A stretch of 19,676 bases of DNA. Origin: CANHEE01 sp043777755 (GTDB taxonomy: Bacteria > Bacteroidota > Bacteroidia > Chitinophagales > Saprospiraceae). The notes under the pieces were generated by a model that did not search any database, had not been told where the DNA came from, and was given only the letters and a program-made list of their open reading frames with translations. Positions within the stretch are counted from its first letter, which is position 1. The number at the start of each line of letters is the position of its first letter. Shown here in pieces: positions 8,725 to 16,119 of this stretch. Both the position numbers and the translations under genes were made by a program. The stretch is from NCBI GenBank assembly GCA_043777755.1, contig JAYWHK010000271.1, positions 1-19,676 of the forward strand. Reading direction: 5' to 3'.

Positions 8725-8732
8725 TACTTTTG
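8725..8732 (+). promoter_or_regulatory. -7 box immediately before the helicase start codon
   Basis: TACTTTTG matches TAnnTTTG exactly and lies only 4 nt before the ATG at 8737. If used, transcription would begin at or next to the start codon, giving a leaderless or nearly leaderless message. No TTTG is visible 19 bp upstream; the bases there read AGCC. Confidence 0.5.
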
Positions 8733-8736
8733 TGCC

Positions 8737-10659
8737 ATGAATGTGAACAAGCCAGTTGAAGATTTGGAGCAGCTTTTGGCTGCACTAAAAATAGAACGAG
8801 AAGAAGATTTTCATCAATATAAAACGATGATTCAGAGCGTTCCCTTATCGGATCGCATCAATTTGGGTTATTCTTGGTATCCTGTAAAGGTCGAGCGAGC
8901 TGGCTACGCTATTGGCGATAGGGCTTTTGTGGTCGTAGAAAGAAAAAACCGAATCAATGAGCCTCATCAGTTTAAAGAAGGCATGAGCGTAAGTTTTTTT
9001 TCGCAGCGTTCTGACGGAACTGTGCGTGAAAAAAGTGGCGTGATTAATTTCATGGAACGCAATCGCATGAAAATTATCTTGAATACCAAAGATATTCCTG
9101 AATGGACAGACGATTTGACGCTCGGGATTGACCTTTTGTTTGACGAGCGTTCTTACGAAGAAATGCAGCGAGCAACTGAAAAAGTCATCAAAGCAGACCG
9201 AGATAGGGTAGCAGAATTGCGCTCGATGTTGGGCGGATTGAAAGAAATTCGTTTTGATGAATGGTCAAAACCTGTGCATATTCCTTCTTTAAATCCTTCG
9301 CAGAACGATGCGGTCAATCGAATTTTGGCAGCAAAAGACGTGGCGATTGTTCATGGCCCTCCTGGAACTGGAAAAACCACTACTTTGGTACAAGCCATCA
9401 ATCAATTGGTACAACGAGAAGGTCAAGTTTTGGTCACTGCCGCAAGCAATGCTGCGGTAGATTTATTGACTGAAAAATTGACTAAAATGGGTATTTATGT
9501 TGTCCGAATTGGCAATATTTCTCGTGTGGACGACGATATTTTAAAGCATACCTTGGAATACATCATTCAGCATCATCCTGAGCAAAAAAATATTAGTAAA
9601 GTACGTCGTCAAGCAGCAGAATGTCGCAAAAAAGCCCGAAAATACAAGCGTAGTTTTAATTTTAGAGAAAAAGAATTGCGCATCAAATACAAAAAAGAAG
9701 CCGACGAACTTTCTTCATGGGCAACTCAGCTCGAAGACCGTTTGTTAGAACAGATTTTAGGCAACGGACAAGTGATTGCTTCAACGCTCGTTGGGGCATC
9801 GCACCCGACTATTCGTGCGATGAAATTCCAGACCGTTGTTATTGATGAAGCTGCGCAAGCACTCGAAACGGCCACTTGGATTCCGATGCTAAAATCCACG
9901 AAATTGGTCTTGGCTGGCGACCCATTTCAGTTGCCACCAACGGTAAAATCGCTCGAAGCAAGGAAACAAGGTTTGCACGTGACGATGATAGAACGCTGCA
10001 TAGATATACTGCCCAATGTATCGCTTTTGACCGTGCAATACCGTATGAATCAAGCGATTATGGAATTTTCTAACCAGCAATTTTACGGTGGAAAATTAAC
10101 TGCGCACGAAAGTGTTGTCGAGCATCGTTTGCCAATAGACAATGGCGAAGCGGTGTCTTTTATTGATACTGTAGGAACGGGTTTTGAAGAGCAAGTGGTA
10201 GAAGTATTGGGTCGTTTTCCGACCCGTTTTAACCCAGAAGAATTTTATATTTTGCGAGAACACCTTTACCAATTGATAGAGTTTTATGAGCAGCACGAAG
10301 TGCCAACGATAGCGATTATTTCGCCTTATCGTGAGCAAGTTACTTTTATGCAAAATGCTGTTCACGAAGATTCTTTGCTTCGAGATTTGCCCATTAGCAT
10401 CAATACTATAGATGGTTTTCAAGGACAAGAGCGTGATGTTGTTTATATTTCGTTGGTTCGTTCCAATAAAAAAGGTGAAATTGGTTTCCTTTCTGACCAT
10501 CGCCGAATGAATGTCGCCATGACTCGAGCAAGAAAAAAATTAGTCATCATTGGTGATTCTGGAACAATTGGTTCTAACCCTTTTTACAATGATTTTTTGA
10601 ATTATTGTGAACAAAAAGGAAGTTACCATACCGCTTGGGAATTTATGGCGGCGGGCTAA
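8737..10659 (+). CDS. UPF1/IGHMBP2-like superfamily 1 DNA/RNA helicase
   Basis: This 640-residue ATP-dependent helicase belongs to the UPF1-like branch of SF1. Motifs in order: Walker A GPPGTGKT (207-214), followed by TAASNAAVDLL (motif Ia region); Walker B IDEAAQALE with the DEAA box (370-373); motif III GDPFQLPPT (from 394); QYRMN (motif IV, 434-438); TIDGFQGQERD (motif V, Q562 to D567); and MNVAMTRARKKL (motif VI, 591-602). The N-terminal 200 residues resemble the beta-barrel domain of IGHMBP2-like proteins. A Lys/Arg-rich helical insertion (about 285-330) lies between motifs Ia and II, where the family has its stalk. The product is cytoplasmic. The substrate, RNA or DNA, is not decidable from sequence. 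The gene appears to form its own unit, with a promoter box directly before it and a repeat-filled gap after. Confidence 0.93.
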   Translation: MNVNKPVEDLEQLLAALKIEREEDFHQYKTMIQSVPLSDRINLGYSWYPVKVERAGYAIGDRAFVVVERKNRINEPHQFKEGMSVSFFSQRSDGTVREKSGVINFMERNRMKIILNTKDIPEWTDDLTLGIDLLFDERSYEEMQRATEKVIKADRDRVAELRSMLGGLKEIRFDEWSKPVHIPSLNPSQNDAVNRILAAKDVAIVHGPPGTGKTTTLVQAINQLVQREGQVLVTAASNAAVDLLTEKLTKMGIYVVRIGNISRVDDDILKHTLEYIIQHHPEQKNISKVRRQAAECRKKARKYKRSFNFREKELRIKYKKEADELSSWATQLEDRLLEQILGNGQVIASTLVGASHPTIRAMKFQTVVIDEAAQALETATWIPMLKSTKLVLAGDPFQLPPTVKSLEARKQGLHVTMIERCIDILPNVSLLTVQYRMNQAIMEFSNQQFYGGKLTAHESVVEHRLPIDNGEAVSFIDTVGTGFEEQVVEVLGRFPTRFNPEEFYILREHLYQLIEFYEQHEVPTIAIISPYREQVTFMQNAVHEDSLLRDLPISINTIDGFQGQERDVVYISLVRSNKKGEIGFLSDHRRMNVAMTRARKKLVIIGDSGTIGSNPFYNDFLNYCEQKGSYHTAWEFMAAG

Positions 10660-10661
10660 GG

Positions 10662-10701
10662 AAATAAAAATGTAAAAGTCAAAAATAAAAATGTAAAAGT
10701 C
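10662..10701. repeat. Two tandem 19-bp repeats (period 21) after the helicase gene
   Basis: AAATAAAAATGTAAAAGTC occurs at 10662-10680 and 10683-10701. Its core AAAATGTAAAAG is the reverse complement of the core of the pair before the gene (CTTTTACATTTT), so the helicase gene lies between inverted pairs with the same 21-bp period. Confidence 0.8.
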
Positions 10702-10760
10702 AAAAATTCGAGTTAATCAGTAACTTTAAATACTTTGACTGAAATAATCAACATTTTTAA

Positions 10761-10790
10761 AATGTTATAAAATGTTATAAAATGTTATAA
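10761..10790. repeat. Three exact tandem copies of a 10-bp unit
   Basis: AATGTTATAA is repeated three times without interruption. The surrounding gap (10660-10962) otherwise holds the 21-bp-period pair, an imperfect inverted repeat (GTAAGTCAGTAA at 10797-10808 and TTATTGACTTAC at 10826-10837) and the tatC promoter. It contains no gene. Confidence 0.85.
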
Positions 10791-10914
10791 ACTATTGTAA
10801 GTCAGTAAATTAAAAGACTTGCGACTTATTGACTTACGACTACTTACAGACTTAAAATATGAAAATATAAATGTAAAATTTTACAAATTAGAACTTTCTT
10901 AAGTGGATTATTCT

Positions 10915-10922
10915 TATTTTTG
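10915..10922 (+). promoter_or_regulatory. Probable -7 box of the tatC transcript
   Basis: TATTTTTG matches the Bacteroidota -7 box exactly and ends 40 nt before the tatC start codon. The best -33 candidate is TTTC at 10895-10898, 16 bp upstream, which is off the usual spacing. Confidence 0.5.
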
Positions 10923-10962
10923 CGCTTTGAAAATAAATGATTAAGATAAAAATTCAAAATTT

Positions 10963-11802
10963 ATGCCTTTAGATCAAATAGACGTTGATAATTTAGATGA
11001 CAACAATGAAGTTGGCGGCGAAATGTCGTTTTTTGACCATATATCAGCACTGAGAGGACATTTAGTTCGCTCGGCTGCTGCCATTTTTATCCTTACGATT
11101 GGCATTTTTTGCTTAAAAGGTTTTACAGAAAACATTATTCGAGCGCATTTAACACCTGATTTCATTACTTATCGGATACTTTGTGGATTTTCTTCGACCA
11201 CTTGTTTTGATGTTCCAAAGATTAATTTTCAAGTAACAGGCATTATGGACACCTTTACGACCCACATGTCGGTATCGTTTTGGTTAGCGTTGTCGCTGGC
11301 TTTTCCTTACATGATTTGGGAAATTTGGCGTTTTGTCAAGCCTGGTCTGCATGAAACGGAGCAAAAAGCCGCTGGCGGAATGATTTTTTTGATAGGCATT
11401 TTGTTTTTCGTTGGCGTTTCGTTTGGCTATTACGTTGTTGCGCCGATGGCAATTGTTTTCTTGACAAGTTATCAATTCGCAGGTGCGATTATGATGCCCA
11501 AATTAGACGAATATGTTGGAAGTTTGGTGATGTTCACGATTCCCTTGGGTTTCATTTTTGAGTTACCGATTATCCTTTATTTTTTAGGAAAAATAGGTAT
11601 TGTTTCAGCGGAATTGTTGAAAGAATCTCGTCGTTATGCCGTTGTAATTTTGATGGTTATTGCTGCGATTTTGACTCCTTCACCAGATGCGCTTTCGATG
11701 TTTTTATTGTTCACGCCACTGTATTTGTTGTACGAAATAAGTATTGTGGTGGTGGCAAGAGAGCAAAAAAGACAAGCAAAAGCAGAATTGATGAACCGCT
11801 AA
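10963..11802 (+). CDS. tatC: Sec-independent (twin-arginine) protein translocase subunit TatC
   Basis: TatC is the inner-membrane core of the Tat pathway. It binds the twin-arginine signal peptide and works with TatA-type pores to export folded proteins. The 279-residue product has an acidic N-terminal tail of about 20 residues, then MSFFDHISALRGHL and six hydrophobic segments. Family landmarks are clear: FPYMIWEIWRFVKPGLHETEQKAA with the conserved Phe-x-x-Pro and a Glu (the E. coli F94-E103 region), a P-L-G-F-I-F-E-L-P segment, and the final TPSPDALSMF loop before the last helix. The usual acidic residue of the HLxELR motif (E. coli Glu15) is alanine here (A29), while the following L30-R31 are kept. 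No tatA or tatB lies in the window. The downstream gene follows after 13 nt, so the two are probably co-transcribed. Confidence 0.95.
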   Translation: MPLDQIDVDNLDDNNEVGGEMSFFDHISALRGHLVRSAAAIFILTIGIFCLKGFTENIIRAHLTPDFITYRILCGFSSTTCFDVPKINFQVTGIMDTFTTHMSVSFWLALSLAFPYMIWEIWRFVKPGLHETEQKAAGGMIFLIGILFFVGVSFGYYVVAPMAIVFLTSYQFAGAIMMPKLDEYVGSLVMFTIPLGFIFELPIILYFLGKIGIVSAELLKESRRYAVVILMVIAAILTPSPDALSMFLLFTPLYLLYEISIVVVAREQKRQAKAELMNR

Positions 11803-11815
11803 AACCGTCCTTACA

Positions 11816-13069
11816 ATGCGTGTAATTTATTTTTATTCAGAAATACAAACACCTCGCAGTCAATGGATTGTAGGTGAAATATTATCAAAATTTGGTTGTT
11901 ATTTATTTTTTTTAGATGATAAAAAAAAATTTAAAACAGCAAACGGTGTAAAAATAAATTATTCTAACAATTCAGTCTGCGAAAAAGAAATTCACATCGT
12001 TCCGCAAGGTTTGCTTTTTGAAAAAAACATTGTACCGCAGACGAATTTAGAAGAACAGATTCGCTTGAATCTTTTTGAAAAAAAGCCCATTGATATTTTT
12101 TCAGCAGCCTTTTATTTACTTTCTCGATACGAAGAATACTTAGCTTTTGAGCCTGATGCGCATGGTCGTTTTACGGCAAAACACAGTTTGGCGCATCGCC
12201 TTGGATTTTTACAACGACCACTCATTGACGAGTGGCGTTTGGCATTGCAAAAGCAAATCGAATTGCTTTATCCCGATGCAAAATTTCTTGATATTCCTTT
12301 TGAAATACGCCCAACGTACGACATTGACCAAGCGTTTTCTTATAAAAACAAAGGTTTTTTTCGCACTTTTTTTGCACTTTTAAAAGACATAAAAAATAAA
12401 AATCGTTGGCAAGTATTGTTTCAAAAAGCACAAGATCCTTTTGATACTTTTGCCGAATTAGATGCTTTTCATCAAAGTAAAAAACTACACCCAACCTATT
12501 TTATTTTGCTCGGCGATTGGGCAACTTTTGATAAAAATATTTCACATCAAAACGCTGATTTTCAGGAAATTATAAAAAAAATCGCTTCGCAATACAACAC
12601 AGGAATTCACCCTTCTTATCGGTCTAATTCTTCTTCTTTAATTTTAAAAAAAGAAAAAAAACGCTTAGAAAAAATCATTGAAAAAGAAGTCGTTTTTAGC
12701 CGACAACACTTTTTAAAACTGCATTTACCCAGCACTTATCAGCAATTGATGAACGAAGGCATCAAACAAGATTCTTCGATGGGTTATGCCGACGATATAG
12801 GTTTTCGAGCTTCTACGGCATACGCTTTTTTTTGGTACGATTTGACAAAAGAAGAAGTATCGACTTTAGTTATTAACCCGTTTCAAGTGATGGATGTTAC
12901 GCTCAAAGAATACTTAAAGCTAACACCTTCGGAAGCCTATATTGCCATTCAAAACATCAAAAATAATATGCAAAACACTGGTGGTCAATTGGTTACACTT
13001 TGGCACAACAGCTCTTTTGATGAAGACTGGAAAGGCTGGAAGGAAATGTATTATGCTATTTTTAGCTAA
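11816..13069 (+). CDS. Polysaccharide deacetylase-like (NodB-fold) protein
   Basis: This 417-residue protein is of a type common in Bacteroidota, in which an N-terminal alpha/beta domain of about 160 residues precedes a NodB-like deacetylase barrel. Seen in the sequence: RPTYDIDQAF (D169 and D171, the acidic metal-site motif that starts the barrel); TGIHPSYRSN (H265, histidine motif); then the family pattern FSRQHFLKLHLPSTYQQL, MGYADDIGFRASTAYAFFWYDL and, near the end, TLWHNSSFDE (W396-H397). Family enzymes remove N- or O-acetyl groups from cell-wall or capsule sugars. The actual substrate is unknown. I see no signal peptide, which suggests a cytoplasmic site or sugar-precursor processing. 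The first ATG, 13 nt after tatC, is used. It is likely in an operon with tatC; a functional link between them is not obvious. Confidence 0.85.
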   Translation: MRVIYFYSEIQTPRSQWIVGEILSKFGCYLFFLDDKKKFKTANGVKINYSNNSVCEKEIHIVPQGLLFEKNIVPQTNLEEQIRLNLFEKKPIDIFSAAFYLLSRYEEYLAFEPDAHGRFTAKHSLAHRLGFLQRPLIDEWRLALQKQIELLYPDAKFLDIPFEIRPTYDIDQAFSYKNKGFFRTFFALLKDIKNKNRWQVLFQKAQDPFDTFAELDAFHQSKKLHPTYFILLGDWATFDKNISHQNADFQEIIKKIASQYNTGIHPSYRSNSSSLILKKEKKRLEKIIEKEVVFSRQHFLKLHLPSTYQQLMNEGIKQDSSMGYADDIGFRASTAYAFFWYDLTKEEVSTLVINPFQVMDVTLKEYLKLTPSEAYIAIQNIKNNMQNTGGQLVTLWHNSSFDEDWKGWKEMYYAIFS

Positions 13070-13119
13070 AAATTTATCTTTTTGGTTTTCTCGCCTTATC
13101 TTTACGGCAAAATTTTATT

Positions 13120-13761
13120 TTGTCTAAAAAAACAACTTATAAAGTAAAAGAAATTTATTACACCTTACAAGGCGAAGGTGCGATGACGGGTCGTGCGGCA
13201 GTGTTTTGCCGTTTCACGGGCTGTAACCTTTGGAGTGGTCGAGAAGAAGACCGCAGTAAAGCAATTTGCCAATTTTGCGACACTGATTTTTGGGGAACAG
13301 ACGGCTTAAATGGCGGCAGATACGACGCTGAAAAATTAGCAAAAAAAGTAAAATCGCTTTGGGAAGGAAAATCTGGACAACCTTATGTGGTTTGTACAGG
13401 CGGCGAACCGCTTTTACAGTTGGATAAAACCTTGATTGATGCGTTTCATGCCGAAGGTTTGGAAATCGCCATCGAAACCAATGGAACTATCCTACCACCC
13501 GAAGGTGTTGATTGGATATGTGTCAGCCCAAAAGCCAATACGGAGATTTTAATCACAAAAGGCAATGAGCTGAAATTGGTTTTTCCACAAGCCAATGCCG
13601 AGCCACATCGCTACGAAAACCTTGATTTTGAGCATTTTTTCCTTCAACCGATGGACAATTTGAGCCAAAAAGAAAATATTGAAGCGACATTATCGTTTTG
13701 TAGAGAAAATCCTATGTGGCGATTGAGTTTGCAAACGCATAAATTGTTGAATATACCGTGA
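13120..13761 (+). CDS. queE: 7-carboxy-7-deazaguanine synthase (radical SAM enzyme, queuosine pathway)
   Basis: QueE converts 6-carboxy-tetrahydropterin to 7-carboxy-7-deazaguanine, the ring-contracting step toward queuosine in tRNA. The iron-sulfur cluster motif is the QueE-specific CX14CX2C (C35, C50, C53) rather than the usual CX3CX2C. Also present are IYYTLQGEG (residues 12-20), which positions substrate, the SAM-binding TGGEPLLQL (93-101), IETNGT, and WICVSPKAN. The 213-residue length is typical. The only suitable start is TTG at 13120, giving MSKKTTYKVKEIYYTL; the next in-frame Met lies after the catalytic N-terminal motif. Other queuosine genes (queC, queD, queF) are not in the window. 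It lies 50 nt after the deacetylase gene with no clear promoter. Confidence 0.93.
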   Translation: MSKKTTYKVKEIYYTLQGEGAMTGRAAVFCRFTGCNLWSGREEDRSKAICQFCDTDFWGTDGLNGGRYDAEKLAKKVKSLWEGKSGQPYVVCTGGEPLLQLDKTLIDAFHAEGLEIAIETNGTILPPEGVDWICVSPKANTEILITKGNELKLVFPQANAEPHRYENLDFEHFFLQPMDNLSQKENIEATLSFCRENPMWRLSLQTHKLLNIP

Positions 13762-13800
13762 GTCCTCTCCCAACCTCTCTCCAAAGGAGAGGAGCAGAGC
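13762..13800. repeat. Small palindromic intergenic repeat after queE
   Basis: The segment contains CCTCTCC twice, followed by GGAGAGG, and can fold as CTCTCC-AAA-GGAGAG (13777-13791). It begins at the queE stop codon. It is C/T-rich, then G/A-rich, in an otherwise AT-rich gap, which marks it as an inserted dispersed repeat. No T tract follows, so it is not a standard terminator. Confidence 0.6.
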
Positions 13801-13871
13801 TGGAAGGGATTTTTATTAGCGGAAGAAAACTATATCAATTATCAATTTTTAATTATTCATTACTAATTACC

Positions 13872-15146
13872 ATGTTTGGATTACATTTAAAAAATTACAA
13901 ATCTTTTGAAGATCAACAGTTTGATTTTTCAAAAATAAATATTCTTATTGGGACGAATAGTTCGGGTAAGAGTGCGTTGCTGAAGTTTTTTTTGATGTTG
14001 AAACAGACAACAAATGTTAGGTATGGAAATAGATTGATACTGAGTGATAATAATATTGATTTGGGTAGCTTTGAAGATGTAGTGACTGATAATGATGAAA
14101 ATCGTAATATAGATGTAGAGTTCGTGTTAAATATTAACAAGCCTCAAATAATTTCTCAAAGTGCTTGGTTAGATTTGCCTAATGGAATTGTAAAATTAAA
14201 ATATAAATTTGACAAAGATTTATATATTAAAAACATACAAATATCTCATGATAGCTTAGGGCAAATCGAGATAATTGCAACTGAGTTAATTGAAGAGCAA
14301 ACTCGTTTCTTTTCCGAGAGTCAAAAATACAAAATTATTTATGAACATAACGGAGAAAAGGAGGAGTACGTAGATGTCTTATGCAAACCTCAAGGGGTAG
14401 CTCTTTTTTTAGAAAATAATAATAACATACCAGAAAAAATTCGAGATTTTCTCCTTTATACTTTACCTTTTTCCATATTTATACAACATCTTGAATATTT
14501 TAATCCTTTCTTTTCTAAGCCCGAAAGGAATTATTCTACAAAAAATTATAGCAATGCTGATAGTATTAGAGATTTAGATAATGCTATTCAAGTACTAAAT
14601 GCTGGACGAAGCCAATTTAAACAAGATTTGACTAATGCTCTATTTGATTTAGGTATTGCAGAAGATTTTAAAATTGAAAAAGCAGAAAATATTAAGGTAT
14701 TAGAATTGAAAATAAAACCTATTGGGGATACAAAATTTAGAAACATTACAGATGTTGGATTTGGTACTTCATTACAAATTCCATTACTATTACAAGTAAT
14801 TTCTAATAATAGGCTTGTTGAAGGGGCTACAATTCTCTTAGAACAACCCGAAATTCACATTCATCCCAAACTTCAAGCAAAACTCATGGAAGTATTGGTA
14901 AAATATGGCAAAAAAAATACGTATTTTATAGAAACACATAGCACACACTTCATAGAATCTTTGCAAGTACTTGTTAAAAAAGGTCTATTGAAAAAAGAAG
15001 ACGTAACTATACATTATTTTACAAAAGAAGATAATCGGACAAAAGTTTCGATTCACAAAATTGAAGATGATGGCTTTTTAGACGTGTCTTTACCACAAGA
15101 CTTCTTTGATGTTTCATACCAATTAGTAAGCGAACTTTTAGCATAA
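13872..15146 (+). CDS. AAA/ABC-type ATPase, DUF3696-like (candidate defence-system ATPase)
   Basis: This 424-residue soluble ATPase resembles the SMC/OLD-like family that opens with a short strand-turn-strand: MFGLHLKNYKSFEDQQF. Walker A is GTNSSGKS (27-34). A signature-like VGFGTSLQIPLLLQ follows at 295-308, Walker B ILLEQPEIHIHP at 321-332, and the switch segment ETHSTHFIESL at 354-364. The C-terminus (GFLDVSLPQDFFDVSYQLV) has the GFFD-type ending of DUF3696 ATPases. Between residues 40 and 290 is the variable insertion. The chosen ATG gives the conserved N-terminus; an upstream GTG at 13758 would translate the repeat after queE. The next gene starts 3 nt downstream. Of its 11 arginine codons, 6 are AGA/AGG, unlike the neighbours. 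ATPases of this kind often drive anti-phage effectors; that role here is inference. Confidence 0.85.
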   Translation: MFGLHLKNYKSFEDQQFDFSKINILIGTNSSGKSALLKFFLMLKQTTNVRYGNRLILSDNNIDLGSFEDVVTDNDENRNIDVEFVLNINKPQIISQSAWLDLPNGIVKLKYKFDKDLYIKNIQISHDSLGQIEIIATELIEEQTRFFSESQKYKIIYEHNGEKEEYVDVLCKPQGVALFLENNNNIPEKIRDFLLYTLPFSIFIQHLEYFNPFFSKPERNYSTKNYSNADSIRDLDNAIQVLNAGRSQFKQDLTNALFDLGIAEDFKIEKAENIKVLELKIKPIGDTKFRNITDVGFGTSLQIPLLLQVISNNRLVEGATILLEQPEIHIHPKLQAKLMEVLVKYGKKNTYFIETHSTHFIESLQVLVKKGLLKKEDVTIHYFTKEDNRTKVSIHKIEDDGFLDVSLPQDFFDVSYQLVSELLA

Positions 15147-15149
15147 AAT

Positions 15150-15653
15150 ATGGATTTATTATTGGATTTTCCTTTGTATGACAAATTTTTTTTCAGAAAC
15201 ACTTTAGAGTTTGTCACTGAAACGGACGTTTTATTGTTCAATATTTTTCACAACAAGCATAAAAAAATAATTTTTAATAAGAAATTTGAAAAATATTTAT
15301 TAGATAAGGCAAAAACAGATAAAGAAAGAAGACGCATAACGACTTTTATTACCAATTTTGGCAAAGAAAAAATGTTTTGCTCTTTTGACTCCTCTTATAA
15401 AGAAAGTAATTTAGATGAATATTTTGTCACACTTAAAAATGTCTATGAAGGCGATTTTATTCTATGTGTTTTAGAAAAAGATAAGACCGAAATCTCCAAT
15501 TATATTAGTAAAGAATTAGTGATTTTAAGTGAGGGAAAATCGGAAAACAAACCATCTTTTCATTGGATAAAAACAAGTATTGCGGCTTTTGGAAAACTTA
15601 CTGTTCGTTATAAGGATTTCACAAATTATGCAGAAATAAGTGATTTTTTTTAG
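15150..15653 (+). CDS. Unknown partner of the ATPase, N-terminal part (possible frameshifted gene)
   Basis: I do not recognise this 167-residue product. It is soluble and rich in Lys, Phe and Asp/Glu, with a helical basic segment (KKFEKYLLDKAKTDKERRRI) followed by strand-like stretches (GDFILCVLEKD, FGKLTVRYKDF). The start codon lies 3 nt after the ATPase stop, so translation is probably coupled. It ends with TAG at 15651-15653, at the end of a run of eight T (15644-15651). With one T fewer, the frame would run straight on into the next one (...EISDFFRNIFDLPTF...), giving a single protein of about 320 residues. The interruption may be a real mutation, a sequencing error, transcriptional slippage, or two genuine overlapping genes. 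Confidence 0.65.
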   Translation: MDLLLDFPLYDKFFFRNTLEFVTETDVLLFNIFHNKHKKIIFNKKFEKYLLDKAKTDKERRRITTFITNFGKEKMFCSFDSSYKESNLDEYFVTLKNVYEGDFILCVLEKDKTEISNYISKELVILSEGKSENKPSFHWIKTSIAAFGKLTVRYKDFTNYAEISDFF

Positions 15654-16113
15654 AAATATTTTTGATTTACCTACTTTTTCGGAAGTTACTGTTGTCAATC
15701 GTTATCCTAATTATTTATTAGGACAAAACAAACATGGTTTTTTTAGGCATTTACCTAATAAAAAATTCTCAATTTACACTTATAAATTAGAGGAAAATGA
15801 AGATAATCATGATAAAATAAATTGTGCAGGAATGAATGATTTTGAAAGTATCATTAGCCAAAATATTCTATTTTTTTCTACCTCTAATCCAAGTTTAATC
15901 CACGAAAGGTCATTGTTTTTCCATAATTTTATATTTGAGTCAGATGATAATTTCGGCAACATACTTGATACTCGACCTACATGGAAAATTGATATTACCT
16001 ATGATGCCTCTTTAAGTGTAATGCTTAGAAAAAAGTTAATACATTTTAAACCTTTTGAACCAACTTCCCAAAACTCGAATGGGGTACTTATTTTTACTGA
16101 AATTACAACGTAA
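15640..16113 (+). CDS. Unknown partner of the ATPase, C-terminal part or overlapping gene
   Basis: This 157-residue frame overlaps the preceding one by 14 nt. Its only start is GTG at 15640, directly after an in-frame stop. The sequence reads as the second half of a protein: SEVTVVNRYPNYLL, then FSIYTYKLE, then LIHERSLFFHNFIFESDDNFG, then WKIDITYDAS. A strand followed by NRY, and later a His-x-Arg segment before an amphipathic strand and an F-G, recall the layout of phospholipase D-like domains with the HDR motif. That is weak pattern similarity and not an identification, and a complete HxK motif is absent. It ends 6 nt before hisS. Arg codon use (4 of 6 AGA/AGG) agrees with the ATPase, so it belongs to the same insert. 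Confidence 0.6.
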   Translation: MIFFRNIFDLPTFSEVTVVNRYPNYLLGQNKHGFFRHLPNKKFSIYTYKLEENEDNHDKINCAGMNDFESIISQNILFFSTSNPSLIHERSLFFHNFIFESDDNFGNILDTRPTWKIDITYDASLSVMLRKKLIHFKPFEPTSQNSNGVLIFTEITT

Positions 16114-16119
16114 TACATT

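Noticed and set aside
10761..10790. Short tandem repeat as a CRISPR array or replication iterons
   Set aside because: The units are 10 bp with no spacers, only three copies, and no cas or replication gene is nearby.
13758..13871. Upstream extension of the ATPase from a GTG at 13758 (38 extra residues)
   Set aside because: The extension overlaps the queE stop codon and translates a palindromic repeat. The ATG at 13872 gives the conserved N-terminus MFGLHLKNYKSF directly before Walker A.
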